From contig NZ_CP084742.1 of NCBI RefSeq assembly GCF_020520285.1, positions 5,146,001 to 5,210,000 on the forward strand: DNA of 64,000 nt. Direction: 5' to 3'. Positions 55,472 to 63,357 of the stretch are shown here, piece after piece (position 1 is the stretch's first letter; each line of letters opens with the position of its first letter). The stretch is from Pseudomonas sp. L5B5 (GTDB lineage Bacteria > Pseudomonadota > Gammaproteobacteria > Pseudomonadales > Pseudomonadaceae). The notes under the pieces are model-generated. The model was not told the origin of the DNA, searched no databases, and worked only from the letters and a program-made list of their open reading frames with translations. The position numbers and the translations under genes are program-made.

Positions 55472-56662
55472 TCATCCTGGCGGCGGATCAGCGCGGCAAT
55501 AGGCTATGAAGTGGTCTTTGGGCATCGGGCGCGCGAACAGGAAGCCTTGGGCGGCGTGACATCCGAGCTCTCGCAGGCGTTCCTGCTGTTCGAGGTTTTC
55601 GACACCTTCAATGATCAGCGACATGCCCAGTGAGCGAGCAAGGGCAACTGTGTAACTGATGATTGCGCAGTATCTGGGCTGGTATTTCATCTTGCGAATG
55701 AAAGCACTATCGAGCTTGATCTGGCTAAAGGGCAGCTCACACAAGCGTTCCAGGGAAGAGTGGCCGGCACCGAAGTCGTCCATGGCCAGGCCGCAACCCA
55801 TCAAGCGCAGGCGCACCAGGTTCTCCAGGCTGCTGGCCGGTGCGCTGATCAGGCTGGTTTCAGTGATTTCAAAGGTGATGCTGGCAGGCGGGGCCTGGAA
55901 CCGCCTTAGCCAGGAAGCAATGGCCCCGCTCAGGGCCTGGCAAGCCAGCTGCGCCGGGTGCAGGTTGAAGGAAAAATCCAGGTGTCGCTCCTGATTGGCC
56001 AGTGCCCTGCGCAACGCCAGGCCCTGCTCGAGCAATTGCCAGAAAAGACGGTCCAGCAACTTGTGCTGTTCCATGAGGGGCAGGAAGTGCGACGGTGGAA
56101 GTATGCCCAGTCGCGGGTGATTCCAGCGTGCCAGGGATTCCACGCCAAGCAGCGAGGCGTCGTCGAGTGCGACCTTGGGTTGGTAGTACGGTTCGAACTC
56201 GCCGTTGTCCAGCCCATGAATCACCTCGGTCAGTGTTGGCAGGCCGGATCTGGCCAGGGGCGTAGGGCTGCCGTGGCGCCAGCTCTGATGGCGGGCCAGC
56301 AGGGCAACCAACCGTTCCAGGTGAAACGGCTTGCCCAGATCGCCGAGAAAATGCAGGCCCAGGCGCTTGATCATGGAAATCGTGGTCTGCCGCAGGATCG
56401 GGTCGGCCTGGCTGCACAGGATCACCGAGCGCAGCTTGCCGCTCTGGCTGGCATGGCGCAGGAAGGCCAGGCCGTCCATCCCGGGCATCCTCAGGTCGCA
56501 GATGGCAATGTCGATTCTTTCGCAACTCGCCAGCAGGACCAGCGCCTCGTCACCATTGCCGGCTTCGTGCACCCGTCCGGGCATCGCCTTGTTCAACGCG
56601 GTGATGGTGATCAGGCGTTGTAGGGGTTCGTCATCCAGAACCAGGACGTTCAGATGTTGCAT
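55472..56662 (-). CDS. rocR: REC-EAL response regulator (RocR-like)
   Basis: A 396-residue c-di-GMP phosphodiesterase response regulator. The receiver (~1-120) has the acidic pair DDE (LVLDDEPLQRL), Asp56 in ICDLRMPG, and Lys111 (LGKPFHLE). The EAL domain (~145-390) carries VESLARWNHP (Ser for Ala in EAL, tolerated in this class), ITFEITET, CGLAMDDFGAGHSSLERL, QIKLDSAFI and LIIEGVEN, so catalytic metal ligands appear intact. RocR in P. aeruginosa antagonises RocA1. It lies 104 bases before the kinase gene and is read in the same direction. Confidence 0.85.
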   Translation of the reverse strand: MQHLNVLVLDDEPLQRLITITALNKAMPGRVHEAGNGDEALVLLASCERIDIAICDLRMPGMDGLAFLRHASQSGKLRSVILCSQADPILRQTTISMIKRLGLHFLGDLGKPFHLERLVALLARHQSWRHGSPTPLARSGLPTLTEVIHGLDNGEFEPYYQPKVALDDASLLGVESLARWNHPRLGILPPSHFLPLMEQHKLLDRLFWQLLEQGLALRRALANQERHLDFSFNLHPAQLACQALSGAIASWLRRFQAPPASITFEITETSLISAPASSLENLVRLRLMGCGLAMDDFGAGHSSLERLCELPFSQIKLDSAFIRKMKYQPRYCAIISYTVALARSLGMSLIIEGVENLEQQERLRELGCHAAQGFLFARPMPKDHFIAYCRADPPPG

Positions 56663-56982
56663 AGACAGCTCGCGTCATTGATCGTCGAGCATCTTGCTTA
56701 AGATTCCTGAGAGGGGTCCATTAGCTGTATCCCTATGGCTTGTAGGAATTTTCCTCAAGAATAATTGAATTATCTGATTCGTTCGGGGCTGCTCGTTAAC
56801 CTCTTGTATCGCCGGTTATTTGTCTGGAACCTGAAATTTCCAGCGGGCGCACCGGAGGATTCTCAGCGCGAAGCCGGTGCCTCGAATGGCAATGAAATGG
56901 CATCTGAGCAAGGTGCGATGGCGTATATTTTTCCAGCGGTCATGGTTGACCGATGTTCGAGTTCTTAAGGTGAAATGACAAT
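56663..56982. other. Intergenic control region between rocR-like and rocA-like genes
   Basis: 320 bases of AT-rich DNA between divergent genes, with no ORF of its own. It holds a perfect palindrome ATAATT-G-AATTAT (56761-56773) and the imperfect dyad around TGGAACCTGAAATTTCCA (56824-56841), both plausible operators for the NarL-type regulator. I could not assign promoters with confidence. Confidence 0.5.
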
Positions 56983-57612
56983 ATGCACAGCGTATTGATA
57001 GTGGATGACCATCCTGTCGTGCGGCTTGCCGTGAAGGTGTTGTTGGAAAAGCACAACATGCGCGTAGTGGCCGAGACAGACAACGGCCTGGATGCACTGG
57101 AGCTGGTTCGCGAGCATGTACCCGACGCAGTGATCCTCGATATCGGGATTCCCAAGCTCGATGGCCTCAAGGTCCTGTCGCGCATCAAGGCCCTGGAGCT
57201 GCCCACCGAAGTGCTGGTGCTCACCTCGCAATCCGTCGAAGGCTTCTGCCGGCGTTGCATCCAGTTGGGAGCCAGGGGGTTCGTCAACAAGGAAGAGGAC
57301 CTGGGGAACCTGGTGGTGGCCCTGAATGCTGTCCTGGCGGGTTACACCTTCTATCCCTCTCTGGCCCTGGATGTATCGGTCTCGGCTGTGGAGCAGCGTT
57401 CCGAAGCCGAACAGATCGGCCTGTTGACCGATCGGGAAATGATCGTCCTGCAGCACCTGGCCCAAGGGCATTCGAACAAGGCGATCGGGGAGAAACTGTT
57501 CTTGAGCAACAAGACCGTGAGCACCTACAAGACTCGTCTGTTGCAGAAGCTGGGGCTGGGCTCCCAGGTCAGCCTGGCGGAGTTTGCCAAGCGTAATGCG
57601 CTGATTCCCTGA
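56983..57612 (+). CDS. NarL/FixJ-family response regulator (RocA1/BvgA-like)
   Basis: A 209-residue DNA-binding response regulator. The receiver (~1-120) has VDDHPVVRLAV, Asp53 in ILDIGIPKLDG and Lys in FVNKEED; the C-terminal LuxR-type HTH (~145-205) has LTDREMIVLQHLAQGHSNKA and LFLSNKTVSTYKTRLLQKLG. It is divergent from the REC-EAL gene and is the likely output partner of the BvgS-type kinase through its Hpt domain. In P. aeruginosa RocA1 activates cup fimbrial genes. Ribosome site AAGG lies ~12 bases upstream of ATG. Confidence 0.85.
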   Translation: MHSVLIVDDHPVVRLAVKVLLEKHNMRVVAETDNGLDALELVREHVPDAVILDIGIPKLDGLKVLSRIKALELPTEVLVLTSQSVEGFCRRCIQLGARGFVNKEEDLGNLVVALNAVLAGYTFYPSLALDVSVSAVEQRSEAEQIGLLTDREMIVLQHLAQGHSNKAIGEKLFLSNKTVSTYKTRLLQKLGLGSQVSLAEFAKRNALIP

Positions 57613-57619
57613 CACCTGC

Positions 57620-57645
57620 AGCCCGCCCCTTGCGGGCGGGCTTTC
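57620..57645 (+). terminator. Terminator-like hairpin after the rocA1-like gene
   Basis: AGCCCGCCCCTTGCGGGCGGGCT with only a short T-rich tail (CTTTCC). A moderate terminator, between convergent rocA1-like and ndh. Confidence 0.6.
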
Positions 57646-57708
57646 CAGGCTCGGTGCCTCGGACTACCCCCGGCACAGGATGTAGCAGGGGGGCGCGACA
57701 CCCATTCT

Positions 57709-59007
57709 TCAGTGCAGTTTAAGGCGCGGGTCCGTGCCGCGACCGATCCGGCTGCCGAGCATCATCATGGCCGTGCGCAAGATGCCATACAGGGCCATCT
57801 GGTGCATGCGGTACAGCGAGATGTAGAACATCCGCGCCAACCAGCCTTCGAGCATCACGCTACCGGTGAGGTTACCCATCAGATTGCCCACCGCCGAGAA
57901 GCGCGACAGCGAGATCAGTGAGCCGTAGTCGGTGTACTTGTAGGTTGGCAGTTCCTTGCCTTCCAGGCGCAGCTTCAACGATTTGGCCAGCAACGATGCC
58001 TGCTGGTGTGCAGCCTGGGCCCGTGGCGGGACATTGCGGTCGCTGCCCGGTTGCGGGCAGGCGGCGCAATCGCCAAAGGCGAAGATGTCCGGATCATGGG
58101 TGGTCTGCAGGGTGGGTAGCACCTGCAACTGGTTGATGCGATTGGTTTCCAGGCCGTCGATGTCCTTGAGGAAACCAGGGGCGCGGATGCCCGCCGCCCA
58201 TACCTTGAGGCTGGCAGGGATGACCTGGCCGTCCGCGGTGATCAGGCTCTCGGCCGTCACTTCGCTGACCGATGCGTTGGTCATGACCCGCACCCCGAGT
58301 TTTTCCAGGGTCTTGTGCACGGGACCACTGATGCGCTCGGGCAGGGCAGGCAATACCCTGGGGCCGGCCTCGATCAGGGTGATGTGCATGTTTTCCGGGC
58401 GAATTCGATCCAGGCCGTAGGCTGCCAGTTCGTGGGCGGCGTTGTGCAACTCCGCCGCCAGCTCGACACCGGTGGCGCCGGCGCCGACGATCGCTACGCT
58501 GATCTGCTCCAGTTCTTCGGTCTGCCCGGCATGGGCCCGCAGGTAGTGGTTGAGCAACTGCTGGTGGAAGCGCTCGGCCTGTTTGCGGGTATCCAGAAAC
58601 AGGCAGTGCTGGGCCGCGCCCTGGGTGCCGAAGTCATTGGTGGTACTGCCTACGGCGATGACCAGGGTGTCATAGCCGAGCTCGCGGGCCGGTAGCAGCT
58701 CAACACCCTGTTCGTCATACGTGGCGGCCAGCTGGATCTTCTTCTGCTGGCGATCGAGTCCGCTCATGCGGCCCAGCTGGAACTCGAAGTGGTTCCATTT
58801 CGCTTGGGCTACGTAGTTGAGCTCGTCTGCCGAGGAGTTCAGCGAGCCCGCCGCCACCTCGTGCAGCAGCGGTTTCCAGATGTGGGTCAGGTTGGCGTCC
58901 ACCAGCATCACGCTGGCGCTGCCGCGCTTGCCCAGGGTCTTACCCAGACGTGTCGCCAACTCCAGGCCGCCGGCGCCGCCGCCGACGATGACAATACGAT
59001 GAGTCAT
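57709..59007 (-). CDS. ndh: Type II NADH:quinone oxidoreductase
   Basis: A 432-residue membrane-associated flavoprotein that oxidises NADH without pumping protons. Start MTHRIVIVGGGAGGLELATR (five codons inside the longest frame) is the usual one. Two Rossmann motifs: IVIVGGGAGGLE (FAD) and VAIVGAGATGVELAAELH (NADH). Also VWAAGIRAPGFLKD, FAFGDCAACPQPG (FAD) and the C-terminal amphipathic membrane-binding region near LARMFYISLYRMHQMALYG. It is upstream of the DUF3094 and DUF1780 genes on the same strand, though transcribed after them. Confidence 0.96.
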   Translation of the reverse strand: MTHRIVIVGGGAGGLELATRLGKTLGKRGSASVMLVDANLTHIWKPLLHEVAAGSLNSSADELNYVAQAKWNHFEFQLGRMSGLDRQQKKIQLAATYDEQGVELLPARELGYDTLVIAVGSTTNDFGTQGAAQHCLFLDTRKQAERFHQQLLNHYLRAHAGQTEELEQISVAIVGAGATGVELAAELHNAAHELAAYGLDRIRPENMHITLIEAGPRVLPALPERISGPVHKTLEKLGVRVMTNASVSEVTAESLITADGQVIPASLKVWAAGIRAPGFLKDIDGLETNRINQLQVLPTLQTTHDPDIFAFGDCAACPQPGSDRNVPPRAQAAHQQASLLAKSLKLRLEGKELPTYKYTDYGSLISLSRFSAVGNLMGNLTGSVMLEGWLARMFYISLYRMHQMALYGILRTAMMMLGSRIGRGTDPRLKLH

Positions 59008-59067
59008 GGGGATATCTCGCAAGGCTAAAGGAAATCGGGACAGTCGCCCGAGCGAGCGCGATGCAGC

Positions 59068-59241
59068 TCATAGCGTCAGGTAACTGATAAAACGGCTCAA
59101 CAGGCCCAGGGCAATGGTCACCACGACCACCACCACGAGGAGCATCCATGGCCGGAAGGGCCGGCGCTCGACTCGGTGCTGGGGAAGTTGCAGATAGTCT
59201 TCGACATGGCGCTGGTCGTCGGGGTTCAGGCGGCTGCTCAT
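59068..59241 (-). CDS. DUF3094 family small membrane protein
   Basis: A 57-residue protein starting MSSRLNPDDQRHVEDYLQ; the frame runs 50 codons further upstream, but this start is the conserved one. One C-terminal TM helix (MLLVVVVVVTIALGLLSRF) follows a short cytosolic helix, so it is a tail-anchored inner-membrane protein. It is ndh's immediate upstream neighbour (60 bases), a conserved pairing in Pseudomonas; a role with Ndh is possible but unproven. Confidence 0.85.
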   Translation of the reverse strand: MSSRLNPDDQRHVEDYLQLPQHRVERRPFRPWMLLVVVVVVTIALGLLSRFISYLTL

Positions 59242-59430
59242 AAAAGGCCTCGTCAGGTAGACGTCGCAACATGAAGGAATGTTACAGCGCAGTGTAATCC
59301 GACATAAACAGGAGCATGAGCCCGCCGTGTGGGGGTGTGGTGATGAAATCTCGGAGCCGGCAGGCATGAACGCTTTTTTACCACTGCGCAAAGGTTTGCG
59401 CCATGCCCACTGACGGCGGATTGACGGGAC

Positions 59431-60060
59431 TTACAAACTGATGCCGACATCGAAGACGATACTGCGTCCCAGGTTGCTGCGCAGGAACTCCGGGGCATCC
59501 GGGTGGGCGAACAGCACGCGGGCGAAGGTTGGTCCCACCAGGGACAGCGAACGCCAACCCTGGCGCAGGTACTCGGTGGGAGGCGGGAAGTGGCTGTTGA
59601 GGTCCAGCACCTCGCGCTTGAGGGCCGCGAAGGCGATGATGTCCAGCTCCCCCAGGTTCATCCCGCGCTCTTGATAGTTACGGGCCTTCTTGCGCAAGGT
59701 CGGTGCCAGGCGCAGCAACAGTTCGCTGGCCGGGATGCGCTTGGGCTTGGCCTCGCGCCTTACCAGCTGGCTCAGGGAAAATGCGCTGCGCCGGCGCTGC
59801 AACTCGTCGCGCCACTCATCGTTGAGCCGGCGCCCCTCGTCGAGCACGAAAAACACCTCGAAGCTGGCCTCGCGAAACAGTACGTCCGGTGGTTCTTGCC
59901 CGGCGGCGGTGAATTCGTCGTTGCGATAGGGAATGTTCAGGCCTTGCAGCAGGCGCTGGCAAACCCAACGCTCACGCTCCCATTTGCGGGCATTGGACAG
60001 GAACGCGTTGGCTTGCTCGGCCTGGATGGTTAACAGGCGCAAGAAATCTGAGTCATCCAT
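59431..60060 (-). CDS. DUF1780 family protein (putative nuclease fold)
   Basis: A 209-residue soluble protein, MDDSDFLRLLTIQAEQANAF. It matches the DUF1780 family, which has been suggested from structure to resemble nucleases (memory-based). The stretch YRNDEFTAAGQEPPDVLFREASFEVFFVLDEGR has an E...D...E-x-F pattern like a PD-(D/E)xK core (positions ~46-78), and the Arg-rich RWVCQRLLQG and RREAKPKRIP regions would suit nucleic acid binding. It is first in the DUF1780-DUF3094-ndh strand group. Activity is not established. Confidence 0.82.
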   Translation of the reverse strand: MDDSDFLRLLTIQAEQANAFLSNARKWERERWVCQRLLQGLNIPYRNDEFTAAGQEPPDVLFREASFEVFFVLDEGRRLNDEWRDELQRRRSAFSLSQLVRREAKPKRIPASELLLRLAPTLRKKARNYQERGMNLGELDIIAFAALKREVLDLNSHFPPPTEYLRQGWRSLSLVGPTFARVLFAHPDAPEFLRSNLGRSIVFDVGISL

Positions 60061-60210
60061 ATCCCAAGCTTAGCGCCCAAATGTGACCTTAAGAACCTGG
60101 CTTGCGGAAAAAACACTTCGGTCTTTTCGTTGGCCGGCCGGTGAGGACTGGAGCCTTCCGAGGGGCGGTGTAGACTGTTCCGCGTCCAACCGATCGATAA
60201 GGAGTGTGCC

Positions 60211-60678
60211 GTGAAGCGCTGGTCAATGCTGTTGCTGGTCCTGTTGCCATGGTGGGCCCAAGCCCTTGAGATCGGGGAGCGGCTGGCGCCCTGGACCTTG
60301 CTGGACCAGTTCGATCAGGCCTACAGCCTCGACGGCCAGGCCCGGATCCTGCTGGTGGCGCGCAGCATGGAGGCGGCCAAGCTGGTAAATGCCGCGCTCA
60401 AGGACCAGCCCGAGGGATACCTGCAGGAGCGTCATGGCGTCTTTGTCGCCGATATCCAACGCATGCCTGCACTGATCGCCAGGATGTTTGCCGTCCCCGC
60501 CATGCGTGACTACCCCTACCGAGTGATGCTCGACCGCGAAGGTCGGGTGGCAGCGCGCTACCCGGTAGTCGGGGACAAGGTCCTGTGGCTGCAACTGCAG
60601 GATGGCCAGCTGGTTGCTCATCATGAATACACCAGCGCCGAGCAACTGGCCGCAGCACTGGAGCAGGCCCGGCCATGA
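60211..60678 (+). CDS. Exported thioredoxin-fold-like protein lacking cysteines
   Basis: A 155-residue protein with signal peptide MKRWSMLLLVLLPWWAQA. It starts with GTG, supported by AAGGAG eight bases upstream. The mature sequence IGERLAPWTLLDQFDQAYSL, then ARILLVARSMEAAKLVNAAL and YPYRVMLDREGRVAARYPVV, follows the strand-helix order of AhpC/TSA-type thioredoxin folds, but no cysteine is present anywhere, so it cannot be a redox enzyme. It overlaps the next gene (ATGA), indicating coupled expression with a membrane protein. Function unknown. Confidence 0.82.
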   Translation: MKRWSMLLLVLLPWWAQALEIGERLAPWTLLDQFDQAYSLDGQARILLVARSMEAAKLVNAALKDQPEGYLQERHGVFVADIQRMPALIARMFAVPAMRDYPYRVMLDREGRVAARYPVVGDKVLWLQLQDGQLVAHHEYTSAEQLAAALEQARP

Positions 60679-61364
60679 TCAGTTCGGCACTGCTGGCACC
60701 GCAGACGCTAGTGCTGGGCTGGGTGCTGTATGTGCCGCTGTTGCTCTGGGCAGTATGGCGGGCGCCCTGGGTCGAGCTGTTCGCCGACAACCGCCGTCAG
60801 CACCTGCTGTTCGGCACGGTGTTCGCCTTGTTCCTCTTGTGGCTGGTACGGCGGGATTTCGATACCGGAGTGTCCTACCACTTCATCGGCATGACGGCGG
60901 TGACCCTCTTGCTGGACTGGCCCCTGGCGATAGTCGGTGGCCTGACCGCCCAGTTGGGACTGCTGGCGCTGGGCCGCCAGGACCTGGCCGCCCTGGGTGT
61001 CAACGGGGTGTTGCTGATCCTGTTGCCGGTAGCGGTGACCGAGGCCTGTGCCTGGTTGGTGGAGCGGGCCCAGCCACGCAACCTGTTCGTGTATATCTTC
61101 TGTTCCGGCTTTTTTGCCGCCGCGCTCTCGGCACTCTTGTGCCTGCTCTGCGGACTGGGGCTTTTGTGGTTCGACGAGCGTTTTGCGATGCCTGAATGGC
61201 TGGAAGACTTCATCGGCTATCTGTGGCTGATCATCTTTCCCGAGGCGTTCATCAACGGCATGGTGGTCAGTGCACTGGTGGTGTTCTGCCCCGAGTGGCT
61301 GGAGACTTTCAACCGTACCCGCTACCTTTCGGCACCCTGGAAAGACGAGGACCCGCGCCCTTGA
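60675..61364 (+). CDS. CbiM-like (energy-coupling factor type) membrane protein
   Basis: A 229-residue polytopic inner-membrane protein with about seven hydrophobic segments (e.g. LVLGWVLYVPLLLWAVW, TAVTLLLDWPLAIVGGLT). It resembles the Pseudomonas family annotated as energy-coupling-factor transporter permease (CbiM-like). CbiM proteins begin with a His-containing N-terminus for Ni/Co; here the N-terminus is MISSALLAPQTL, so a metal role is doubtful. No CbiO or CbiQ genes are nearby. Its start codon overlaps the stop of the exported protein gene, so the two probably work together. Confidence 0.75.
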   Translation: MISSALLAPQTLVLGWVLYVPLLLWAVWRAPWVELFADNRRQHLLFGTVFALFLLWLVRRDFDTGVSYHFIGMTAVTLLLDWPLAIVGGLTAQLGLLALGRQDLAALGVNGVLLILLPVAVTEACAWLVERAQPRNLFVYIFCSGFFAAALSALLCLLCGLGLLWFDERFAMPEWLEDFIGYLWLIIFPEAFINGMVVSALVVFCPEWLETFNRTRYLSAPWKDEDPRP

Positions 61365-61427
61365 TCCATATCAATTGCGGGCGCCAGGTCGCGCTGCATG
61401 CTCGGCAAAAATCCCAGGAGTGCGGTC

Positions 61428-61643
61428 ATGAGTGTTTACCAGTGGGCCCGGCAGGAAGTCTGCGACAGTCTGCAAAATGCCCAGCAGGAAGGGTTTGAGC
61501 CGGGGTTGAGCCTGCGGGCCCTGCTCAGTGCGGTGGTGCAGCAGAGCAAGGGCGTACGCACTATCGAGGACCTGGCAGATGAGTTGCAGTTCCTCGCGGA
61601 AAACCTCGACGACGATCAGGACTACAGCTTTATGCGGCCCTGA
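61428..61643 (+). CDS. Small conserved protein, function unknown
   Basis: A 71-residue acidic soluble protein, MSVYQWARQEVCDSLQNAQQ. It is mostly helical (LRALLSAVVQQSKGVRTIED, then LADELQFLAENLDDDQDYSF) and contains one cysteine. A good AGGAG site is 8 bases before the ATG; 10 codons upstream are open but unlikely. It follows the CbiM-like gene by 63 bases and converges with yacG. No motif points to a function. Confidence 0.75.
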   Translation: MSVYQWARQEVCDSLQNAQQEGFEPGLSLRALLSAVVQQSKGVRTIEDLADELQFLAENLDDDQDYSFMRP

Positions 61644-61662
61644 TCGGCCTCGATGCGGGTAC

Positions 61663-61866
61663 TCAGTGGGCCCGGGGCGACAGTTCTTCGGAGAACAGCT
61701 CGTCCTCGGCATCCGGGCTCACTGGAATCTTGTGCTCCTCGGCAGCCCAGGCGCCCAGGTCGATCAGCTTGCAACGATCGGAACAGAATGGCCGGTTAAT
61801 GTTGGCCGGATTCCATTCCACAGGGGCGCCACAGGTTGGGCATTCGACGGTCAGGGGTTGGCTCAT
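61663..61866 (-). CDS. yacG: DNA gyrase inhibitor YacG (zinc-binding)
   Basis: A 67-residue zinc protein. The four-cysteine site is complete: [10 protein letters not shown] (C-x2-C) then [12 protein letters not shown] (C-x3-C), about 19 residues apart, followed by the acidic tail [11 protein letters not shown]. YacG binds GyrB and blocks DNA binding. It overlaps coaE by 4 bases (ATGA), the usual coaE-yacG arrangement. Confidence 0.95.
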   Translation of the reverse strand: MSQPLTVECPTCGAPVEWNPANINRPFCSDRCKLIDLGAWAAEEHKIPVSPDAEDELFSEELSPRAH

Positions 61867-62486
61867 GACTGGCCTCCACGCAAAGTTAGATAAAAGTGAT
61901 GCAGACGTTCGACTTCGCTGTGCAACCAGGCACGGTCGCGATCATTGACCAGCACATCGTCGGCATGGCGTAGCCGTTCCTCGCGACTGGCCTGGGCCTG
62001 GAGAATGGCCTGGACCTGCTGTTCGCTGACCTGGTCACGCAGCAGGGTACGCTCGATCTGCAATTGCTGGGGCGCATCGATCACCAGGATCCGCTGGGTC
62101 ATCTGCGCCTGTCCCGACTCCACCAGCAACGGTGATACCAGGATTGCATAAGGCGATTGGGCACGGGCCAGGTGGCTGGCAATCTCCTCGGCGATCAGCG
62201 GGTGCAGCAGGGTCTCCAGCCAGCGCCGCTGTTGCGGGTCTTCGAAGATCAGCTGGCGTAGGGCTGCGCGGTCCAGCTGACCATCGGCTTGCAGCACGCC
62301 GTCACCGAAGTGCCGGGCGATCTGTTCCAGGGCCGGCCGTCCTGGTTCCACCACCCAGCGGGCGGCATGATCGGCATCGACCACATGGATTCCCAGGTCG
62401 ATGAAGTGCTGGGCCGCGGCGCTTTTGCCGCTGCCGATCCCGCCGGTAAGGCCGAGGATCCAGGGAGTGTTAACGGAGCGAGTCAT
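61863..62486 (-). CDS. coaE: Dephospho-CoA kinase
   Basis: A 207-residue enzyme that phosphorylates dephospho-CoA in the last step of CoA synthesis. P-loop [17 protein letters not shown] near the N-terminus, then [20 protein letters not shown] (CoaE motif with DAD) and the LID region with [11 protein letters not shown]. It overlaps both neighbours by four bases: pilD upstream and yacG downstream, so pilD-coaE-yacG is one operon. Confidence 0.96.
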   Translation of the reverse strand: MTRSVNTPWILGLTGGIGSGKSAAAQHFIDLGIHVVDADHAARWVVEPGRPALEQIARHFGDGVLQADGQLDRAALRQLIFEDPQQRRWLETLLHPLIAEEIASHLARAQSPYAILVSPLLVESGQAQMTQRILVIDAPQQLQIERTLLRDQVSEQQVQAILQAQASREERLRHADDVLVNDRDRAWLHSEVERLHHFYLTLRGGQS

Positions 62487-63355
62487 TGGAAACCGACAAA
62501 CTGCAAATAGAAGTCGGTTATTTGACCACCCCAGAGCAGCGCAATCCAGCCGGCAATGGCCAGAAAGGGGCCAAAAGGGATAGGGCTCGAGACCCTAGCC
62601 TGGCGCAGGCGCAGAAGGACGCTGCCGATCAGGGCTCCAGCCAGGGACGCCAGCAGCAATGTCAGCGGCAGGATCTGCCAGCCGCCCCAGGCCCCCAGCA
62701 TGGCCAGCAGCTTGAAGTCGCCATGACCCATGCCGTCCTTGCCGGTCGCCAGCTTGAACAGCCAGAACACCGACCACAAAAGCAGGTAGCCGATCACGGC
62801 CCCCCACAGGGCGTCCGCCAGGCTCGTCAGCAGGCCGAAGCTGTTGACGAGCAACCCAAGCCACAGCAGCGGCAATACCAGTACGTCCGGCAGCAACTGA
62901 TGGTCGGCATCGATCAGGCTCATGGCCAGCAAGCCCCAGCTCAACAGCAACAGAAGGCCGGCCGTCCACCCGAAACCGAAATGCCAGGCAACGAACGCCG
63001 AGACCAGGCCGCAGGCCAGCTCGGTCAGGGGATAACGCATGCTGATGCGGGTTTTGCAGTGGGCGCAGCGGCCACCCAGGCACAGGTAGCTGAGCACTGG
63101 GATGTTGTGCCAGGGGCGAATCGGATGTGCGCAATGCGGACAATGGGAGTGGGGCAGCAGCAGGTTGTAGGGGGCGGCCGCAGGCTCCGGCGTCAGCCCG
63201 AGGATTTCGTGGGCCTGGGCTCGCCAGTCCCGCTCGAGCATTCGTGGCAGGCGCCAGGCCAGCACGTTGATGAAACTGCCGACGATCAGTCCCAGCACCA
63301 GGGACGCCAACACGAACGCCAGGGGATAAAGACTCAGGATTTCAGTCAAGGACAT
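62483..63355 (-). CDS. pilD: Prepilin peptidase/N-methyltransferase PilD
   Basis: A 290-residue inner-membrane aspartic peptidase that cuts and methylates prepilins and type II secretion pseudopilins. The cytosolic loop holds the zinc-type cysteines CPHC and CAHCKTR (~72-100); the aspartyl sites are in [14 protein letters not shown] and [14 protein letters not shown] (GD motif). About eight TM helices. It lies two bases after pilC and overlaps coaE, the normal pilBCD-coaE order. It is needed for all prepilins encoded here. Confidence 0.96.
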   Translation of the reverse strand: MSLTEILSLYPLAFVLASLVLGLIVGSFINVLAWRLPRMLERDWRAQAHEILGLTPEPAAAPYNLLLPHSHCPHCAHPIRPWHNIPVLSYLCLGGRCAHCKTRISMRYPLTELACGLVSAFVAWHFGFGWTAGLLLLLSWGLLAMSLIDADHQLLPDVLVLPLLWLGLLVNSFGLLTSLADALWGAVIGYLLLWSVFWLFKLATGKDGMGHGDFKLLAMLGAWGGWQILPLTLLLASLAGALIGSVLLRLRQARVSSPIPFGPFLAIAGWIALLWGGQITDFYLQFVGFQ

Positions 63356-63357
63356 GT

